DNA from: Rubrivivax sp.
GTDB taxonomy: Bacteria; Pseudomonadota; Gammaproteobacteria; Burkholderiales; Burkholderiaceae
Reading direction: 5' to 3'
Length of the DNA stretch: 64,000 bases
NCBI GenBank assembly: GCA_016790225.1
Contig: JAEUOZ010000019.1
Location: 1-64,000, forward strand
Position numbers and translations under genes: made by a program. The notes below the pieces were generated by a model. The model was not told the origin of the DNA and did not search any database. It was given only the letters and a program-made list of their open reading frames with translations. This document shows, one piece after another, positions 33,819 to 42,770 of this stretch (position 1 is the first letter of the stretch; every line of letters begins with the position of its first letter).

Positions 33819-34109
33819 TCAGTTGCGCGCGCGCCCCAGGAGTTCCTGGGCGTTGGCGATCAGCTTGTCGGCGATGGCGCCGGCATCCACCTGGAAACGC
33901 CCCTCGCGGATGGCGGCCGAGATGCGTTCGACCTTGGCCTTGTCGAAGCTGGCTTCTTCGGTGCTCAGGCCGGCCAGCGACGAACTGGCAGAGAGTTCGA
34001 CCTTGGCACTGGGCTCCGGCGCGCCGCGCCCGGCAGCGGCCGTGGTGCGGCGCTCGGCGGGGCCTGTGCTGGCCGGCGTGTGCTTGGGTTCGATGGGTCC
34101 GATCTTCAT
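33819..34109 (-). CDS. flgM: Anti-sigma-28 factor FlgM
   Basis: Binds and inhibits FliA until it is exported through the completed hook. The 96-aa protein from the ATG at 34109 starts MKIGPIEPKHTPA and has the disordered N-terminal half expected. The conserved C-terminal sigma-binding helices include SFDKAKVERISAAIREGRFQ and DAGAIADKLIANAQELL. GGAG six bases upstream supports this ATG over the in-frame GTG 12 bases earlier. It has its own sigma-28 promoter, giving the expected feedback, plus likely read-through from flgA. Confidence 0.96.
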   Translation of the reverse strand: MKIGPIEPKHTPASTGPAERRTTAAAGRGAPEPSAKVELSASSSLAGLSTEEASFDKAKVERISAAIREGRFQVDAGAIADKLIANAQELLGRARN

Positions 34110-34158
34110 GGTGTGCTCCACGGGGAAGGGGCAAAAGGCCGTATCCCTTGAGTCGCTC

Positions 34159-34185
34159 TATCGGGCGGGACAGGGAGGAACTTTA
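34159..34185 (-). promoter_or_regulatory. Sigma-28 (FliA) promoter for flgM
   Basis: Minus strand: CCTAAAGTTC (TAAA at 34185-34182), a 17-base gap, CCGATA (34164-34159). The match to TAAAGTTT...GCCGATAA is the best in the window and the spacing is the same as at flagellin. It lies about 50 bases before the flgM ATG, in the flgA-flgM spacer. Confidence 0.82.
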
Positions 34186-34260
34186 GGGCCGGCGGTCGCA
34201 ACCACCGTGTCGGAGGGGGTCGTGACCCGTAAGAAATCGTCAGAGTATCAAGCGGGTGAT

Positions 34261-35028
34261 TCACAGCGGTACCTCCACCCGACGATCGCCTGTGGCGATG
34301 CCTGAGAGGGTGCGCCCACTTTCTGTGCGTACGCGGACGGCCTGGCCGTCGATCCCGGCGCTCAGTGCCACGCCGTCTGCGCTGACCGAGAAACCACGGC
34401 CCACGGCCACCACACGAACGGCGTCGCCCACGGCGAACCATTGGCGCTTCTTCAGATCGGCGTCGCGCAGCGTGGCGCCCGCAGGCAGGCCGCGGGCCAG
34501 GCTGCGCCCGACCACGGCATCGATGCGGCCGAAGGCCGGTGATTCGGTGGCGGCCCAATCCGCCTCGGCCAGGGTCAGGTGCTCGGGCTGCAGGCTCGTC
34601 CCGGCAGCCAGCACCTCCTTCACGCGCACCGCGGGGGCCAGCACGCGCACGGTGACCGGCATGTAGACGTTCCAGCGCACGGGGCCTTCCACGCAGCGCA
34701 GACCCACGCGCATCAGGCCCCAGGGTTTCTGGCCGGCAGGCAGATGAAAGTCCACCCGTTCGCAGGGCGCGAGGCGCAGGCGCGCATCCAGGCGGCCTGG
34801 CTCCACCTCGATGCGCACGTCCGGGCGATCGGACAGGGCGGCCTGGGCAGCCTGGGTGACCCAGCGGTCGATCTGCTGCGCCCACTGCGCTTCCTGGGGC
34901 GAAGGCTCGACAGCCGGCATCTGCGCATAGGCACAGGGCAGGGCCAAGGCCAGCCAGAGCGCGGCCAGCCACTCCAGGGCGACGGGCCGGGATGCGCTTG
35001 ATGAGGGGGACAAACGTGCCTTTTCCAC
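34261..35028 (-). CDS. flgA: Flagellar basal body P-ring formation protein FlgA
   Basis: Periplasmic chaperone for P-ring assembly by FlgI. The 255-aa precursor has a Sec signal peptide (hydrophobic ALEWLAALWLALALPCAYA, cleavage near residue 35) and a C-terminal SAF domain: VRVKEVLAAGTSLQPEHLTL and RSLARGLPAGATLRDADLK, then VGDAVRVVAVGRGFSVSADG, the hallmark FlgA segment. It is divergent from flgB across 150 bases and starts the minus-strand flgA-flgM-flgN group. Confidence 0.96.
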   Translation of the reverse strand: MEKARLSPSSSASRPVALEWLAALWLALALPCAYAQMPAVEPSPQEAQWAQQIDRWVTQAAQAALSDRPDVRIEVEPGRLDARLRLAPCERVDFHLPAGQKPWGLMRVGLRCVEGPVRWNVYMPVTVRVLAPAVRVKEVLAAGTSLQPEHLTLAEADWAATESPAFGRIDAVVGRSLARGLPAGATLRDADLKKRQWFAVGDAVRVVAVGRGFSVSADGVALSAGIDGQAVRVRTESGRTLSGIATGDRRVEVPL

Positions 35029-35178
35029 AGAGAGCGAATCTAGACGCGACGCACGCCTGGCAGGCTGCGAATTGCGCGGCGATGCAGCCGCTTATCCCTC
35101 GCTGTGCGCACAGGCGGCTGCCGAGAATCGGCTCCCAGATCCCGGACATCCGAGCTGGGCCTGGTTGGGAAGAACGCC
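35029..35178. promoter_or_regulatory. Divergent flgA / flgB promoter region
   Basis: A 150-base non-coding stretch separating flgA (minus) and flgB (plus), where FlhDC-dependent class 2 promoters would be expected by analogy with enteric flgA/flgB. I cannot pick an FlhDC box or a sigma-70 promoter with confidence. Confidence 0.4.
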
Positions 35179-35556
35179 ATGATCCATCGACTCACCGATG
35201 CCCTGAGTTTCCAGACTCAGGCGCTCGTGCTGCGTTCCGAGCGCCAGCGGCTGCTGGCCAGCAACATCGCCAACGCCGACACGCCCGGCTACGAATCGCG
35301 GGATTTCGACTTTGCGCGCACGCTGCGCGACGCCACGGCGGCACAGCGCGCCGGCGCACCGGCCCACGCGGCCCGCACCGAAGCCCAGCTGCGCTGGGCC
35401 ACGCCCTCGCAGACGAACCTGGACGGCAACTCCGTGGACATGGACCGCGAGCGCGCGGCCTTCGCCGAGAACGCGCTGAAGTACGACGCCACGCTGCGCT
35501 TCGTCAACGGCAGCATCCGCACGCTGCAGGAAGCCATGCGCAGCCACAACCAGTGA
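35179..35556 (+). CDS. flgB: Flagellar basal-body rod protein FlgB
   Basis: Proximal rod subunit, 125 aa from the ATG at 35179. The motif LLASNIANADTPGYESRDFD (about 31-50) is the rod/hook family signature. The C-terminal helix YDATLRFVNGSIRTLQEAMR matches FlgB. The frame is open further upstream, but the extra residues are Arg/Ser-rich and unlike FlgB. It is the first gene of the flgB-flgL run, 52 bases before flgC. Confidence 0.96.
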   Translation: MIHRLTDALSFQTQALVLRSERQRLLASNIANADTPGYESRDFDFARTLRDATAAQRAGAPAHAARTEAQLRWATPSQTNLDGNSVDMDRERAAFAENALKYDATLRFVNGSIRTLQEAMRSHNQ

Positions 35557-35608
35557 GTGCTGAGGCTGCGCGCCCCGGCTGCCACCGCATCCCGCCAAGG
35601 ATCACCCC

Positions 35609-36013
35609 ATGAGCATGTTCCGCATCTTCGATGTCGCCGGCAGCGCGGTCAGCGCGCAGAGCCAGCGCCTGAACGTGGTGGCCTCCAACCTCGCCAACGC
35701 CGACAGTGTGGCCGGCCCCGACGGCCAGGCCTACCGCGCGCGACAGGTGGTCTTCAGCACCGAGCTGATGGGCGCCGCCGCCTCGGCCGGCGTGCGCGTG
35801 AGCAACGTGGTGGAAGACAGCACACCCGGCCGTCGCGTGCACGACCCCAAGCACCCGGCCGCTGATGCTCAAGGTTATGTGACCTTCAGCAACGTGAGCG
35901 CCGTCGAGGAGATGGTCAACATGATCTCGGCCTCGCGCTCCTACCAGAACAACGTCGAGGTGATGAACACCGCGCGCACCCTGCTGCAGAAGACGCTGCA
36001 GATGGGTCAGTGA
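35609..36013 (+). CDS. flgC: Flagellar basal-body rod protein FlgC
   Basis: Proximal rod subunit, 134 aa, full family length. It carries the N-terminal LNVVASNLANADSVAGPDGQ signature and the C-terminal SAVEEMVNMISASRSYQNNV followed by MNTARTLLQKTLQMGQ. It is followed by flgD after 7 bases, indicating a tight operon. Confidence 0.97.
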   Translation: MSMFRIFDVAGSAVSAQSQRLNVVASNLANADSVAGPDGQAYRARQVVFSTELMGAAASAGVRVSNVVEDSTPGRRVHDPKHPAADAQGYVTFSNVSAVEEMVNMISASRSYQNNVEVMNTARTLLQKTLQMGQ

Positions 36014-36020
36014 GGCCGGC

Positions 36021-36701
36021 ATGAACCTGACCGCTTCCCAGACTGCCGCCAGCGCCGCCGATCCCTTTGCCGGCCTCAACGGCAAGGCCAGCGTCGGCGT
36101 GACGCAGAACGACACCGCCAGTGCCGATCGTTTCCTGAAGCTGCTGGTTGCGCAGATGCAGAACCAGGACCCGCTGAATCCGATGGACAACGCGCAGGTC
36201 ACGAGCCAGATGGCGCAGATCAACACCGTCGACGGCATCTCCAAGCTGAACGAGACGGTCAAGGGCCTGAACGGCCAGTTCGTGCAGCTGCAGGCGCTGC
36301 AAGGCGCTTCGCTGGTGGGGCGCGTGGTCAGCGTGCCCGGCGACCGGCTGGCCCTGAGCGGTGCCGAAGGTGCGCGCGTGGGCGAAGGCGGATTCGAGCT
36401 GACCGGCACCGCCGACAACGTGCGCGTGGAGATCCTCACCGGCGCGGGCCGCGTCATCGGCTCCCAGGATCTGGGCGCGCTGGATGCCGGGCGCCATCAC
36501 TTCGAATGGCCTGCCGGAGCGCAGGCCGCGGAAGACGGCCTGCGTTACCGCGTGGTGGCCACGCGCGGCGCGGCCACCGTCGCCGCCTCTCCCCTGATGC
36601 TGGACCGGGTGAGCTCGGTCAGCATCGAAGGCAACAAGCTGCGGCTGGAGCTGGAACGCAGCGGCAGCGTCGATTACGGCAGCGTGGCCGCCGTTCACTG
36701 A
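36021..36701 (+). CDS. flgD: Flagellar hook assembly protein FlgD (hook cap)
   Basis: Temporary scaffold at the hook tip. The 226-aa protein has the conserved N-terminal segment FLKLLVAQMQNQDPLNPMDN (about 37-56) and VTSQMAQINTVDGI, then a C-terminal domain with Tudor/FnIII-like beta structure (RVEILTGAGRVIGSQDLGAL; HHFEWPAG). Length is typical. It precedes the hook gene flgE by 54 bases with AGGAG upstream of the flgE start. Confidence 0.97.
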   Translation: MNLTASQTAASAADPFAGLNGKASVGVTQNDTASADRFLKLLVAQMQNQDPLNPMDNAQVTSQMAQINTVDGISKLNETVKGLNGQFVQLQALQGASLVGRVVSVPGDRLALSGAEGARVGEGGFELTGTADNVRVEILTGAGRVIGSQDLGALDAGRHHFEWPAGAQAAEDGLRYRVVATRGAATVAASPLMLDRVSSVSIEGNKLRLELERSGSVDYGSVAAVH

Positions 36702-36755
36702 AGCCCGCCGGGCCCCCTTTTCCCCACCGCCCGCGCGGATCACCAGGAGCATGGA

Positions 36756-38018
36756 ATGAGTTTTCAGCAAGGCCTCTCCGGCCTGAATGCCACCAACAAG
36801 CATCTTGAAATCATTGGCAACAACATCGCCAACTCCAACACCTTCGGTGCGAAGATCTCGCGTGCCGAGTTCGCCGACATGTATGCCGCTGCGCTGAATG
36901 GTTCGGGCTCCAACAACATCGGCATCGGGGTGAACCTGCAGTCCGTGTCGCAGCAGTTCACGCAGGGCAACATCACGACCACGGAGAACCCGATGGACCT
37001 GGCCATCAATGGGTCGGGCTTCTTTCAGCTGACCGACGGACGCAACCCGGTCACCTATTCGCGCAACGGCCAGTTCAAGATCAACCGCGACGGCTTCATC
37101 GTCAACAACACAGGTGACAAGCTGGTCGGCTACATGGCCGATGCCGATGGTGTGATCCTCCCCGGCGCCGCGGTACCGCTGCAGCTGCCCACCGCCGGCA
37201 TCGCGCCCCGCGCAACCACCGGCGTGGACATGGAGATGAACCTCGATGCCCGCCTTCCGGTCACCACGCCGGCCAGCGGCGCCCAGATCAACTTCCAGGA
37301 TCCCAGGACCTTCAACAACGCCACCTCGGTGACGGTCTACGACGCCAAGGGCCAGGACATCGCGCTGACCTACTACTTCCAGAAGTCGGCCACCGATACC
37401 TGGAACATCTTCGCTACCGCCAACGGCTCGACGCTGCTGGGCACCAGCGCCGCGCCGCTGCCCATCGGCACCGTCAACTATGCGGCCAACGGCTCGGCCC
37501 CGCTGACACCGGCCGGTCCCATGACCTTCGACATCCCGTCCACCACCAACGGCACCGGTGCGGTAACGCTGGCGATGACCGGCGTGGAGCTGGACCTGAC
37601 CGACACCACGCAGTACGGCTCGCCCTTCGGCGTCACGGACATGCTGCAGGACGGCTTCTCCGCCGGCATGCTGACCACGCTGGCTGTCGAGTCCGACGGC
37701 ATCGTGATGGCGCGCTACTCCAACGGCGAATCCAAGCCGGCCGGGCAGATCGAGCTGGCGACCTTCCGCAATCCGCAGGGTCTGCAGCCGCTGGGCGGCA
37801 ATGGCTGGGGCGCCACGCTGGCCGCCGGCGATGCGGTGGTCGGCGTGCCGGGACAGGGCAACATGGGCGTGCTGCAGTCCGGCGCGCTGGAAGAGTCCAA
37901 CATCGACCTGACCAGCGAGCTGGTGGCCATGATCACGGCCCAGCGCACCTACCAGGCCAACGCGCAGACCATCAAGACGCAGGACTCCGTGCTGCAGACC
38001 CTGGTCAACCTGCGCTGA
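36756..38018 (+). CDS. flgE: Flagellar hook protein FlgE
   Basis: Subunit of the flexible hook, 420 aa. It begins MSFQQGLSGLNATNKHLEII with NNIANSNTFGAKISRAEFAD, the standard hook/rod N-terminus, then two outer domains (about 75-360) and the C-terminal helix region NIDLTSELVAMITAQRTYQA with TIKTQDSVLQTLVNLR. Length agrees with enteric-type FlgE (about 400-420 aa). AGGAG is 7 bases before the ATG. Confidence 0.97.
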   Translation: MSFQQGLSGLNATNKHLEIIGNNIANSNTFGAKISRAEFADMYAAALNGSGSNNIGIGVNLQSVSQQFTQGNITTTENPMDLAINGSGFFQLTDGRNPVTYSRNGQFKINRDGFIVNNTGDKLVGYMADADGVILPGAAVPLQLPTAGIAPRATTGVDMEMNLDARLPVTTPASGAQINFQDPRTFNNATSVTVYDAKGQDIALTYYFQKSATDTWNIFATANGSTLLGTSAAPLPIGTVNYAANGSAPLTPAGPMTFDIPSTTNGTGAVTLAMTGVELDLTDTTQYGSPFGVTDMLQDGFSAGMLTTLAVESDGIVMARYSNGESKPAGQIELATFRNPQGLQPLGGNGWGATLAAGDAVVGVPGQGNMGVLQSGALEESNIDLTSELVAMITAQRTYQANAQTIKTQDSVLQTLVNLR

Positions 38019-38032
38019 GCCGGGGCTGAGCC

Positions 38033-38758
38033 ATGGACCGCCTGATCTACCTGTCGATGTCAGCGGCGAAGGCCACGATGCACCGGCAGGAAGTGCTGGC
38101 GCACAACCTGGCCAACGCGTCGACCACGGGCTTTCGCGCCGAGATGGCCGCGCTGCGCGCCGTGCCCGTGCGCGGCGACGGCGCCAGCACGCGCGTCTAT
38201 GCGCTGGAGTCGACGGTCGGCTACGACGATGCGCAGGGCGTGGTGCAGACCACGGGGCGTTCGCTGGATGTGGCCGTGCAGGGCAAGAGCTGGCTCGCGG
38301 TGCAGTCGCTGGACGGCACCGAGGGCTATACCCGGGCCGGCGCGCTGGAAGTGAACGCCGAGGGCTCGCTGGTGGACGTCAGCGGCCGTCCGGTGCTGGG
38401 TGACGGCGGGCCCATCACCGTGCCGGCGAATGCCGCGGTGGACATCGCCAACGACGGCAGCATCAGTGCCCGCGTGGGCAATGGACGCCCGCAGAACATC
38501 GGCCGACTGAAGCTGGTGACGCCCGAGGACCGGCTGCAGCGCGGCGAGGACGGCCTGTTTCGCCCCGCCGATGGCGAACCGCTGCCGGCCGATGCCAGCG
38601 CGCGATTGCGCGCCGGCGCGCTGGAATCCTCCAACGTGAGCGCCGTCGAGACCATGGTGGCCATGATCGCCGCGGCGCGGCAGTTCGAGCACCAGATGAA
38701 GATGCTGCAGAACGCCGAGCAGAAGGAACAGGCGGCTGCCAAGCTGCTGGCGCCCTGA
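38033..38758 (+). CDS. flgF: Flagellar basal-body rod protein FlgF
   Basis: Distal rod-associated protein, 241 aa. The N-terminus MDRLIYLSMSAAKATMHRQE with LAHNLANASTTGFRAEMAAL and the C-terminus SNVSAVETMVAMIAAARQFE match FlgF. It follows flgE by 14 bases. Directly after it the operon is interrupted by a 375-base gap before flgG, whereas in most flagellar operons flgF and flgG are only tens of bases apart. Confidence 0.96.
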   Translation: MDRLIYLSMSAAKATMHRQEVLAHNLANASTTGFRAEMAALRAVPVRGDGASTRVYALESTVGYDDAQGVVQTTGRSLDVAVQGKSWLAVQSLDGTEGYTRAGALEVNAEGSLVDVSGRPVLGDGGPITVPANAAVDIANDGSISARVGNGRPQNIGRLKLVTPEDRLQRGEDGLFRPADGEPLPADASARLRAGALESSNVSAVETMVAMIAAARQFEHQMKMLQNAEQKEQAAAKLLAP

Positions 38759-39133
38759 GGCGCCGAAGCCCTGACGCGCGCAAGCGCCCGGGCATCCGGG
38801 GCTGATGCCCGGCGTGGCCGGGCCCGTCGGTCCCATCGACCGCATCCACCGCACCCCGTTCCCCGAGCCGCGCCACAGTGCCGGCCCGCGCCCGATCGCC
38901 GTCCGCGCCATCCGCGGCATCTGCGCCACGCGCCACGCGCCATCCTCGTTCCGGGTCGAAGGTATCCTTCAGTCAGACGTTATGTTGCCCGCCATCCGTG
39001 AACTGCGACACGGTAGAAAACCACGTCGTTTACAAGGGCTGTCGCGGGCCAGCTTATCGCCCGATCCGCGCCCCTCAAGCCGCTTCACAGTCACGCTCAT
39101 TCGCACTCCCGCGCCTGGCGCAGGGCACTCAAG
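38759..39133 (+). other. Unusually long flgF-flgG spacer
   Basis: A 375-base region without a convincing gene. The first ~170 bases are GC-rich and Arg/Pro-coding in every frame. A clearly less GC-rich patch at about 38955-39060 (containing CAGACGTTATGTTGCC and GGTAGAAAACCACGTCGTTTACAAGG) interrupts it and may be a promoter and leader for flgG onward, or a remnant of an insertion. I find no sigma-28 site, no repeat and no terminator. Whatever it holds is not visible by eye. Confidence 0.55.
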
Positions 39134-39916
39134 ATGATTCGTTCGTTGTGGATCGCCAAGACCGGCATGGAAGGTCAGCAGACCAAGCTCGATGCCATCT
39201 CGCACAACCTGGCCAACGTGGCCACCACCGGCTTCAAGCGAGGCGGCGTGGTCTTCGAGGACCTGATGTACCAGCAGCTGCGCCAGCCCGGCGCGGCCAC
39301 CTCGGAACAGAGCCAGCTGCCCACGGGCCTGCAGATGGGCCTGGGCGTGCGCGCCGCGGCGACCACGCGCAATTTCTCCCAGGGCACGCTGAACCAGACC
39401 ACCAACCACCTGGATGTGGCCATCGAAGGCAACGGCTTTTTCCAGATCCAGATGCCCGATGGCACCACCGGCTACACCCGCGACGGCTCCTTCCAGCTCG
39501 ACCCCAACGGCCAGCTCGTCACGGCGGCCGGGTATGCGGTGCAGCCCGGCATCACCATTCCCGCCAATGCGCGCACGGTGAGCATCGCCAAGGACGGCAG
39601 CGTCAGTGTCACGCTGCCGGCGCAGACCAACCCGCAGACCGTCGGCCAGCTGCAGCTGGCCAGCTTCGTCAACCCGGCGGGCCTGGAGTCCCTGGGCGGC
39701 AATCTCTTCGCCGAGACGGCCGCATCGGGCACCGCCAACGCCGGGGCGCCCGGCGTCAACGGCCTCGGGGGTGTGCGCCAGGGCTTCGTCGAGGGCAGCA
39801 ACGTCAACGTGGTCGAGGAGCTGGTGGCGATGATCGCCACGCAGCGCGCCTACGAGATGAACTCCAAGGCCATCCAGACCAGCGACCAGATGCTCCAGCG
39901 CCTGGGGCAGCTCTGA
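39134..39916 (+). CDS. flgG: Flagellar basal-body rod protein FlgG (distal rod)
   Basis: Main distal rod subunit, 260 aa, the standard length. It starts [20 protein letters not shown] with [20 protein letters not shown], has the FlgG-specific stretch [20 protein letters not shown] that straightens the rod relative to the hook, and ends [20 protein letters not shown]. The stop codon overlaps the flgH ATG by one base (TGATG). The ribosome binding site is weak. Confidence 0.97.
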   Translation: MIRSLWIAKTGMEGQQTKLDAISHNLANVATTGFKRGGVVFEDLMYQQLRQPGAATSEQSQLPTGLQMGLGVRAAATTRNFSQGTLNQTTNHLDVAIEGNGFFQIQMPDGTTGYTRDGSFQLDPNGQLVTAAGYAVQPGITIPANARTVSIAKDGSVSVTLPAQTNPQTVGQLQLASFVNPAGLESLGGNLFAETAASGTANAGAPGVNGLGGVRQGFVEGSNVNVVEELVAMIATQRAYEMNSKAIQTSDQMLQRLGQL

Positions 39917-40614
39917 TGCGCGCGGTCCACACTGCCGCACGCGCCCTGCGGCTCGCCCTGGCGGTGGCCGCGGGCGCTGGCCTGGGGGGCTGTGTCTCCT
40001 ACCTCGCGCCGCCGCGTGTCGAGGTCGGGGCTACCGAGGCGCCCATGCCGGCGCCGGTGCTGCTGCCTGCGCCCAGCAACGGCGCCATCTACCAGGCCGG
40101 CCAGTACCGGCCGCTGTTCGAGGATCACCGGGCGCGGCTGGTGGGCGATTCGCTCACCGTGAGCATCGTCGAGAAGGTCTCGGCCACGCAATCCAGCAAG
40201 AGCACGATCGACAAGGGCGGCAGCATCGACGCCTCGGTTTCCGCGCTGCCCGGCATCAGCTCCAAGGCCTTCGCGCGGGCCACCGCCAGCGGCACCTCGA
40301 GCAATACCTTCGAAGGCAAGGGCGCCACGGAGAACACCAACGATTTCTCCGGCACGATCACCGTGCTGGTGACCGGTGTGCTCCCCAACGGCCACCTGCT
40401 CGTGGCCGGCGAGAAGCAGATCGGCGTGAACCAGAACGTCGACGTGCTGCGCTTTTCCGGCCAGGTCGATCCGCGCAACATCGGCGCGGCCAATACCGTG
40501 GCCAGCACGGCCATCGCCAATGTGCGGCTGGAGCACCGCGGCCGCGGCGCACAGGCCAATGCCAACGCAATTGGCTGGCTTTCCCGCGTGTTCTTGAGCG
40601 TTCTGCCGATTTAA
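39916..40614 (+). CDS. flgH: Flagellar L-ring protein FlgH (lipoprotein)
   Basis: Outer-membrane ring protein acting as a bushing for the rod. From the ATG at 39916 it is 232 aa. A lipoprotein signal ends in LGGC with the lipidated Cys at residue 26. The family motif region is ARLVGDSLTVSIVEKVSATQ (about 74-93), followed by GTITVLVTGVLPNGHLLVAG and GQVDPRNIGAANTVASTAI, all typical. It is coupled to flgG by a one-base overlap and ends 67 bases before flgI. Confidence 0.96.
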   Translation: MRAVHTAARALRLALAVAAGAGLGGCVSYLAPPRVEVGATEAPMPAPVLLPAPSNGAIYQAGQYRPLFEDHRARLVGDSLTVSIVEKVSATQSSKSTIDKGGSIDASVSALPGISSKAFARATASGTSSNTFEGKGATENTNDFSGTITVLVTGVLPNGHLLVAGEKQIGVNQNVDVLRFSGQVDPRNIGAANTVASTAIANVRLEHRGRGAQANANAIGWLSRVFLSVLPI

Positions 40615-40681
40615 GCGCTTCACAGAATCGGGCACGGGGTCGCGTGTCCACGATGGGCCGGCCGCCGTTGCCGAGTCCATC

Positions 40682-41875
40682 ATGTCCGACACCTTCTTCC
40701 CTCATCGCGGCTTGAACCTGCCCGCCGGGCCCCGGCCGGCGGCGTCTGGCTTCATGGAGCGTCTGCTGCGCGCCAGCCTCTGGCTGACCGTGCTGCTGGC
40801 CAGCGCCGCGCTGTGGTGGCCGGCGCCGGCGCACGCCACGCGCATCAAGGAGCTCGCCGCCGTGCAAGGCGTGCGCAGCAACGCACTCACGGGTTATGGC
40901 CTGGTCGTGGGTCTGGACGGCACCGGTGACCAGACCACCCAGACCCCGTTCACGACCCAGAGCCTGAACGCGATGCTGCAGCAGATGGGCGTGACCGTGC
41001 CGCCGGGCACCAGCATGCAGCTGAAGAATGTCGCGGCGGTGCTGGTGACGGCGCAGCTGCCGCCGTTTGCGCAGCCCGGGCAGACCCTGGACGTGAACGT
41101 GTCGTCGCTGGGCAACGCCAAGAGCCTGCGCGGCGGCACCCTGATCGCCACGCCGCTGAAGGGCGCCGACGGTCGCATCTACGCCATGGCCCAGGGCAAC
41201 CTGATCGTGGGCGGTGCGGGCGCCTCGGCCGGCGGCTCCAAGGTGCAGATCAACCACCTCTCGGCCGGGCGCGTGCCCGACGGCGCGACGGTGGAGATGG
41301 CGGTGGCCACGCCGCTGCTGACGGGCGAGCGCATCCAGCTCGATCTGCATGCGAGCGACTTCGCCACCGCCCGGGCGGTGGCCGCGGCCATCAACGAAGC
41401 CAAGGGCGAAGGCACGGCGATGGCGCGCGACGGCCGCGTGGTCAGCGTGCGTGCGCCCACCGATCCGAACGAGCGGGTCGGCTTCCTGGCCGACATCGAA
41501 AACCTGCCCATCGGACTGGCCACGCCGGCCGCGCGCATCGTGCTCAATGCGCGCACGGGCTCGGTGGTGCTCAACGACGCCGTGACCCTGGGCCCTTGCG
41601 CCGTCGCGCACGGCAGCCTCTCGGTGACCATCAATTCCACACCGCAGGTCAGCCAGCCCGGGCCCTTGTCCAACGGCCAGACCGTGGTCGCCGAGAAGGC
41701 CGACATCGCCATCACGCAGCAGGGCGGGGCGCTGATCCAGCTGCCGGCCAGCACCCGGCTGGCCGATGTGGTGAAGGCCCTCAATGCCCTGGGCGCGACG
41801 CCGCAGGACCTGCTGGCCATCCTGCAGGCCATGCGGGCGGCCGGGGCCCTGCGCGCCGAGATCGAAGTCATCTGA
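40682..41875 (+). CDS. flgI: Flagellar P-ring protein FlgI
   Basis: Periplasmic P-ring subunit, 397 aa including a long N-terminal region. The signal peptide is about 50 residues with hydrophobic SLWLTVLLASAALWWPAPAHA; mature protein probably begins TRIKELAAVQGVRSNALTGY, the conserved FlgI start. Further motifs are GLDGTGDQTTQTPFTTQSL and ENLPIGLATPAARIVLNART. An internal ATG at residue 25 (MERLLRASLWL) would give a more ordinary signal peptide and may be the true start. Confidence 0.96.
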   Translation: MSDTFFPHRGLNLPAGPRPAASGFMERLLRASLWLTVLLASAALWWPAPAHATRIKELAAVQGVRSNALTGYGLVVGLDGTGDQTTQTPFTTQSLNAMLQQMGVTVPPGTSMQLKNVAAVLVTAQLPPFAQPGQTLDVNVSSLGNAKSLRGGTLIATPLKGADGRIYAMAQGNLIVGGAGASAGGSKVQINHLSAGRVPDGATVEMAVATPLLTGERIQLDLHASDFATARAVAAAINEAKGEGTAMARDGRVVSVRAPTDPNERVGFLADIENLPIGLATPAARIVLNARTGSVVLNDAVTLGPCAVAHGSLSVTINSTPQVSQPGPLSNGQTVVAEKADIAITQQGGALIQLPASTRLADVVKALNALGATPQDLLAILQAMRAAGALRAEIEVI

Positions 41876-41887
41876 GCACGGTGTGAC

Positions 41888-42757
41888 ATGACGCTCCCCA
41901 CTCAGGCCCTGGCCGGCGACGTGCGTTCGCTGGAGGCGCTGCGCAGCAAGGCCGCCAGCGATCCCAAGGCGGCCGTGCGCGAGGCGGCCAAGGCCTTCGA
42001 GACGCTCTTCATGCAGGAACTGATGAAGAGCATGCGCTCGGCCTCGATGAACTCCGGCCTCCTGGAAAACGAAGGCACGCAGCTGGGCGGCGAGCTGCTG
42101 GACCAGCAGTACGCCACCCGCCTGAGTGGCATGCCGGGCGGGCTGTCGGATCTGATTGCCCGTCAACTGGAGCGTCAGATGGGACTGGCGCCCGGGCCCA
42201 TCCCTTCCACCGCGCGCGCCAATCCCGTGCCGGCGCCGCTAAAGACCGAGGGTGATCCGGCGGCCGCCGTGCGCCTGCCGCAGAAGGCGGCGGCGGCCTT
42301 TGTGCAGCAGCACGAGCAGGCCGCGCGCCAGGCCCAGGCGAGCACGGGCATACCGGCCGAATTCATGATCTCCCAGGCGGCGCTGGAAACCGGCTGGGGA
42401 CGGCGCGAGATCCGCCATGCCGACGGCAGCACGGCGCACAACCTGTTCGGCATCAAGGCCGGGCCGGGCTGGCGCGGCCCGGTGGCCGAGGTGACGACCA
42501 CCGAATACATCAACGGCCAGCCGCAGAAGGTGACGGCGCGCTTTCGCGCCTACGGCAGCTACGCCGAGAGCTTTGCCGACTATGCGCGGCTGATGCAGAA
42601 CAACCCGCGGTACGCCGGCGTGCTGGCCCAGGGCGGCAGCGCCAGCGGCTTCGCGCAGAACCTGCAGCGCGCCGGTTATGCCACCGATCCGGCCTATGCC
42701 GAGAAGCTCACGCGCGTGATCAACACCACGCTGCGCCTGCAGCGCAGCCTGACCTGA
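41888..42757 (+). CDS. flgJ: FlgJ: rod cap with peptidoglycan hydrolase domain
   Basis: Bifunctional export substrate that caps the growing rod and opens the peptidoglycan. The N-terminal half (about 1-100) holds EAAKAFETLFMQELMKSMRS, the rod-cap signature. The C-terminal half (about 135-289) is a GH73 glucosaminidase-type domain with EFMISQAALETGWGRREIR (catalytic Glu in ALETGWG) and HNLFGIKAGPGW. The fused two-domain form is typical of beta- and gammaproteobacteria. It is 289 aa and lies 13 bases before flgK. Confidence 0.97.
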   Translation: MTLPTQALAGDVRSLEALRSKAASDPKAAVREAAKAFETLFMQELMKSMRSASMNSGLLENEGTQLGGELLDQQYATRLSGMPGGLSDLIARQLERQMGLAPGPIPSTARANPVPAPLKTEGDPAAAVRLPQKAAAAFVQQHEQAARQAQASTGIPAEFMISQAALETGWGRREIRHADGSTAHNLFGIKAGPGWRGPVAEVTTTEYINGQPQKVTARFRAYGSYAESFADYARLMQNNPRYAGVLAQGGSASGFAQNLQRAGYATDPAYAEKLTRVINTTLRLQRSLT

Positions 42758-42770
42758 ACGGGGGCACCGC

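Noticed and set aside
31248..34151. 967-codon open frame on the plus strand
   Set aside because: Antisense of the PAS kinase, flgN and flgM; composition is shadow-like.
38805..39137. A 110-codon open frame in the flgF-flgG gap
   Set aside because: Arg/Pro/Ser-rich product with no recognisable fold, no ribosome binding site, and it runs into the flgG start; typical of random open frames in GC-rich DNA.
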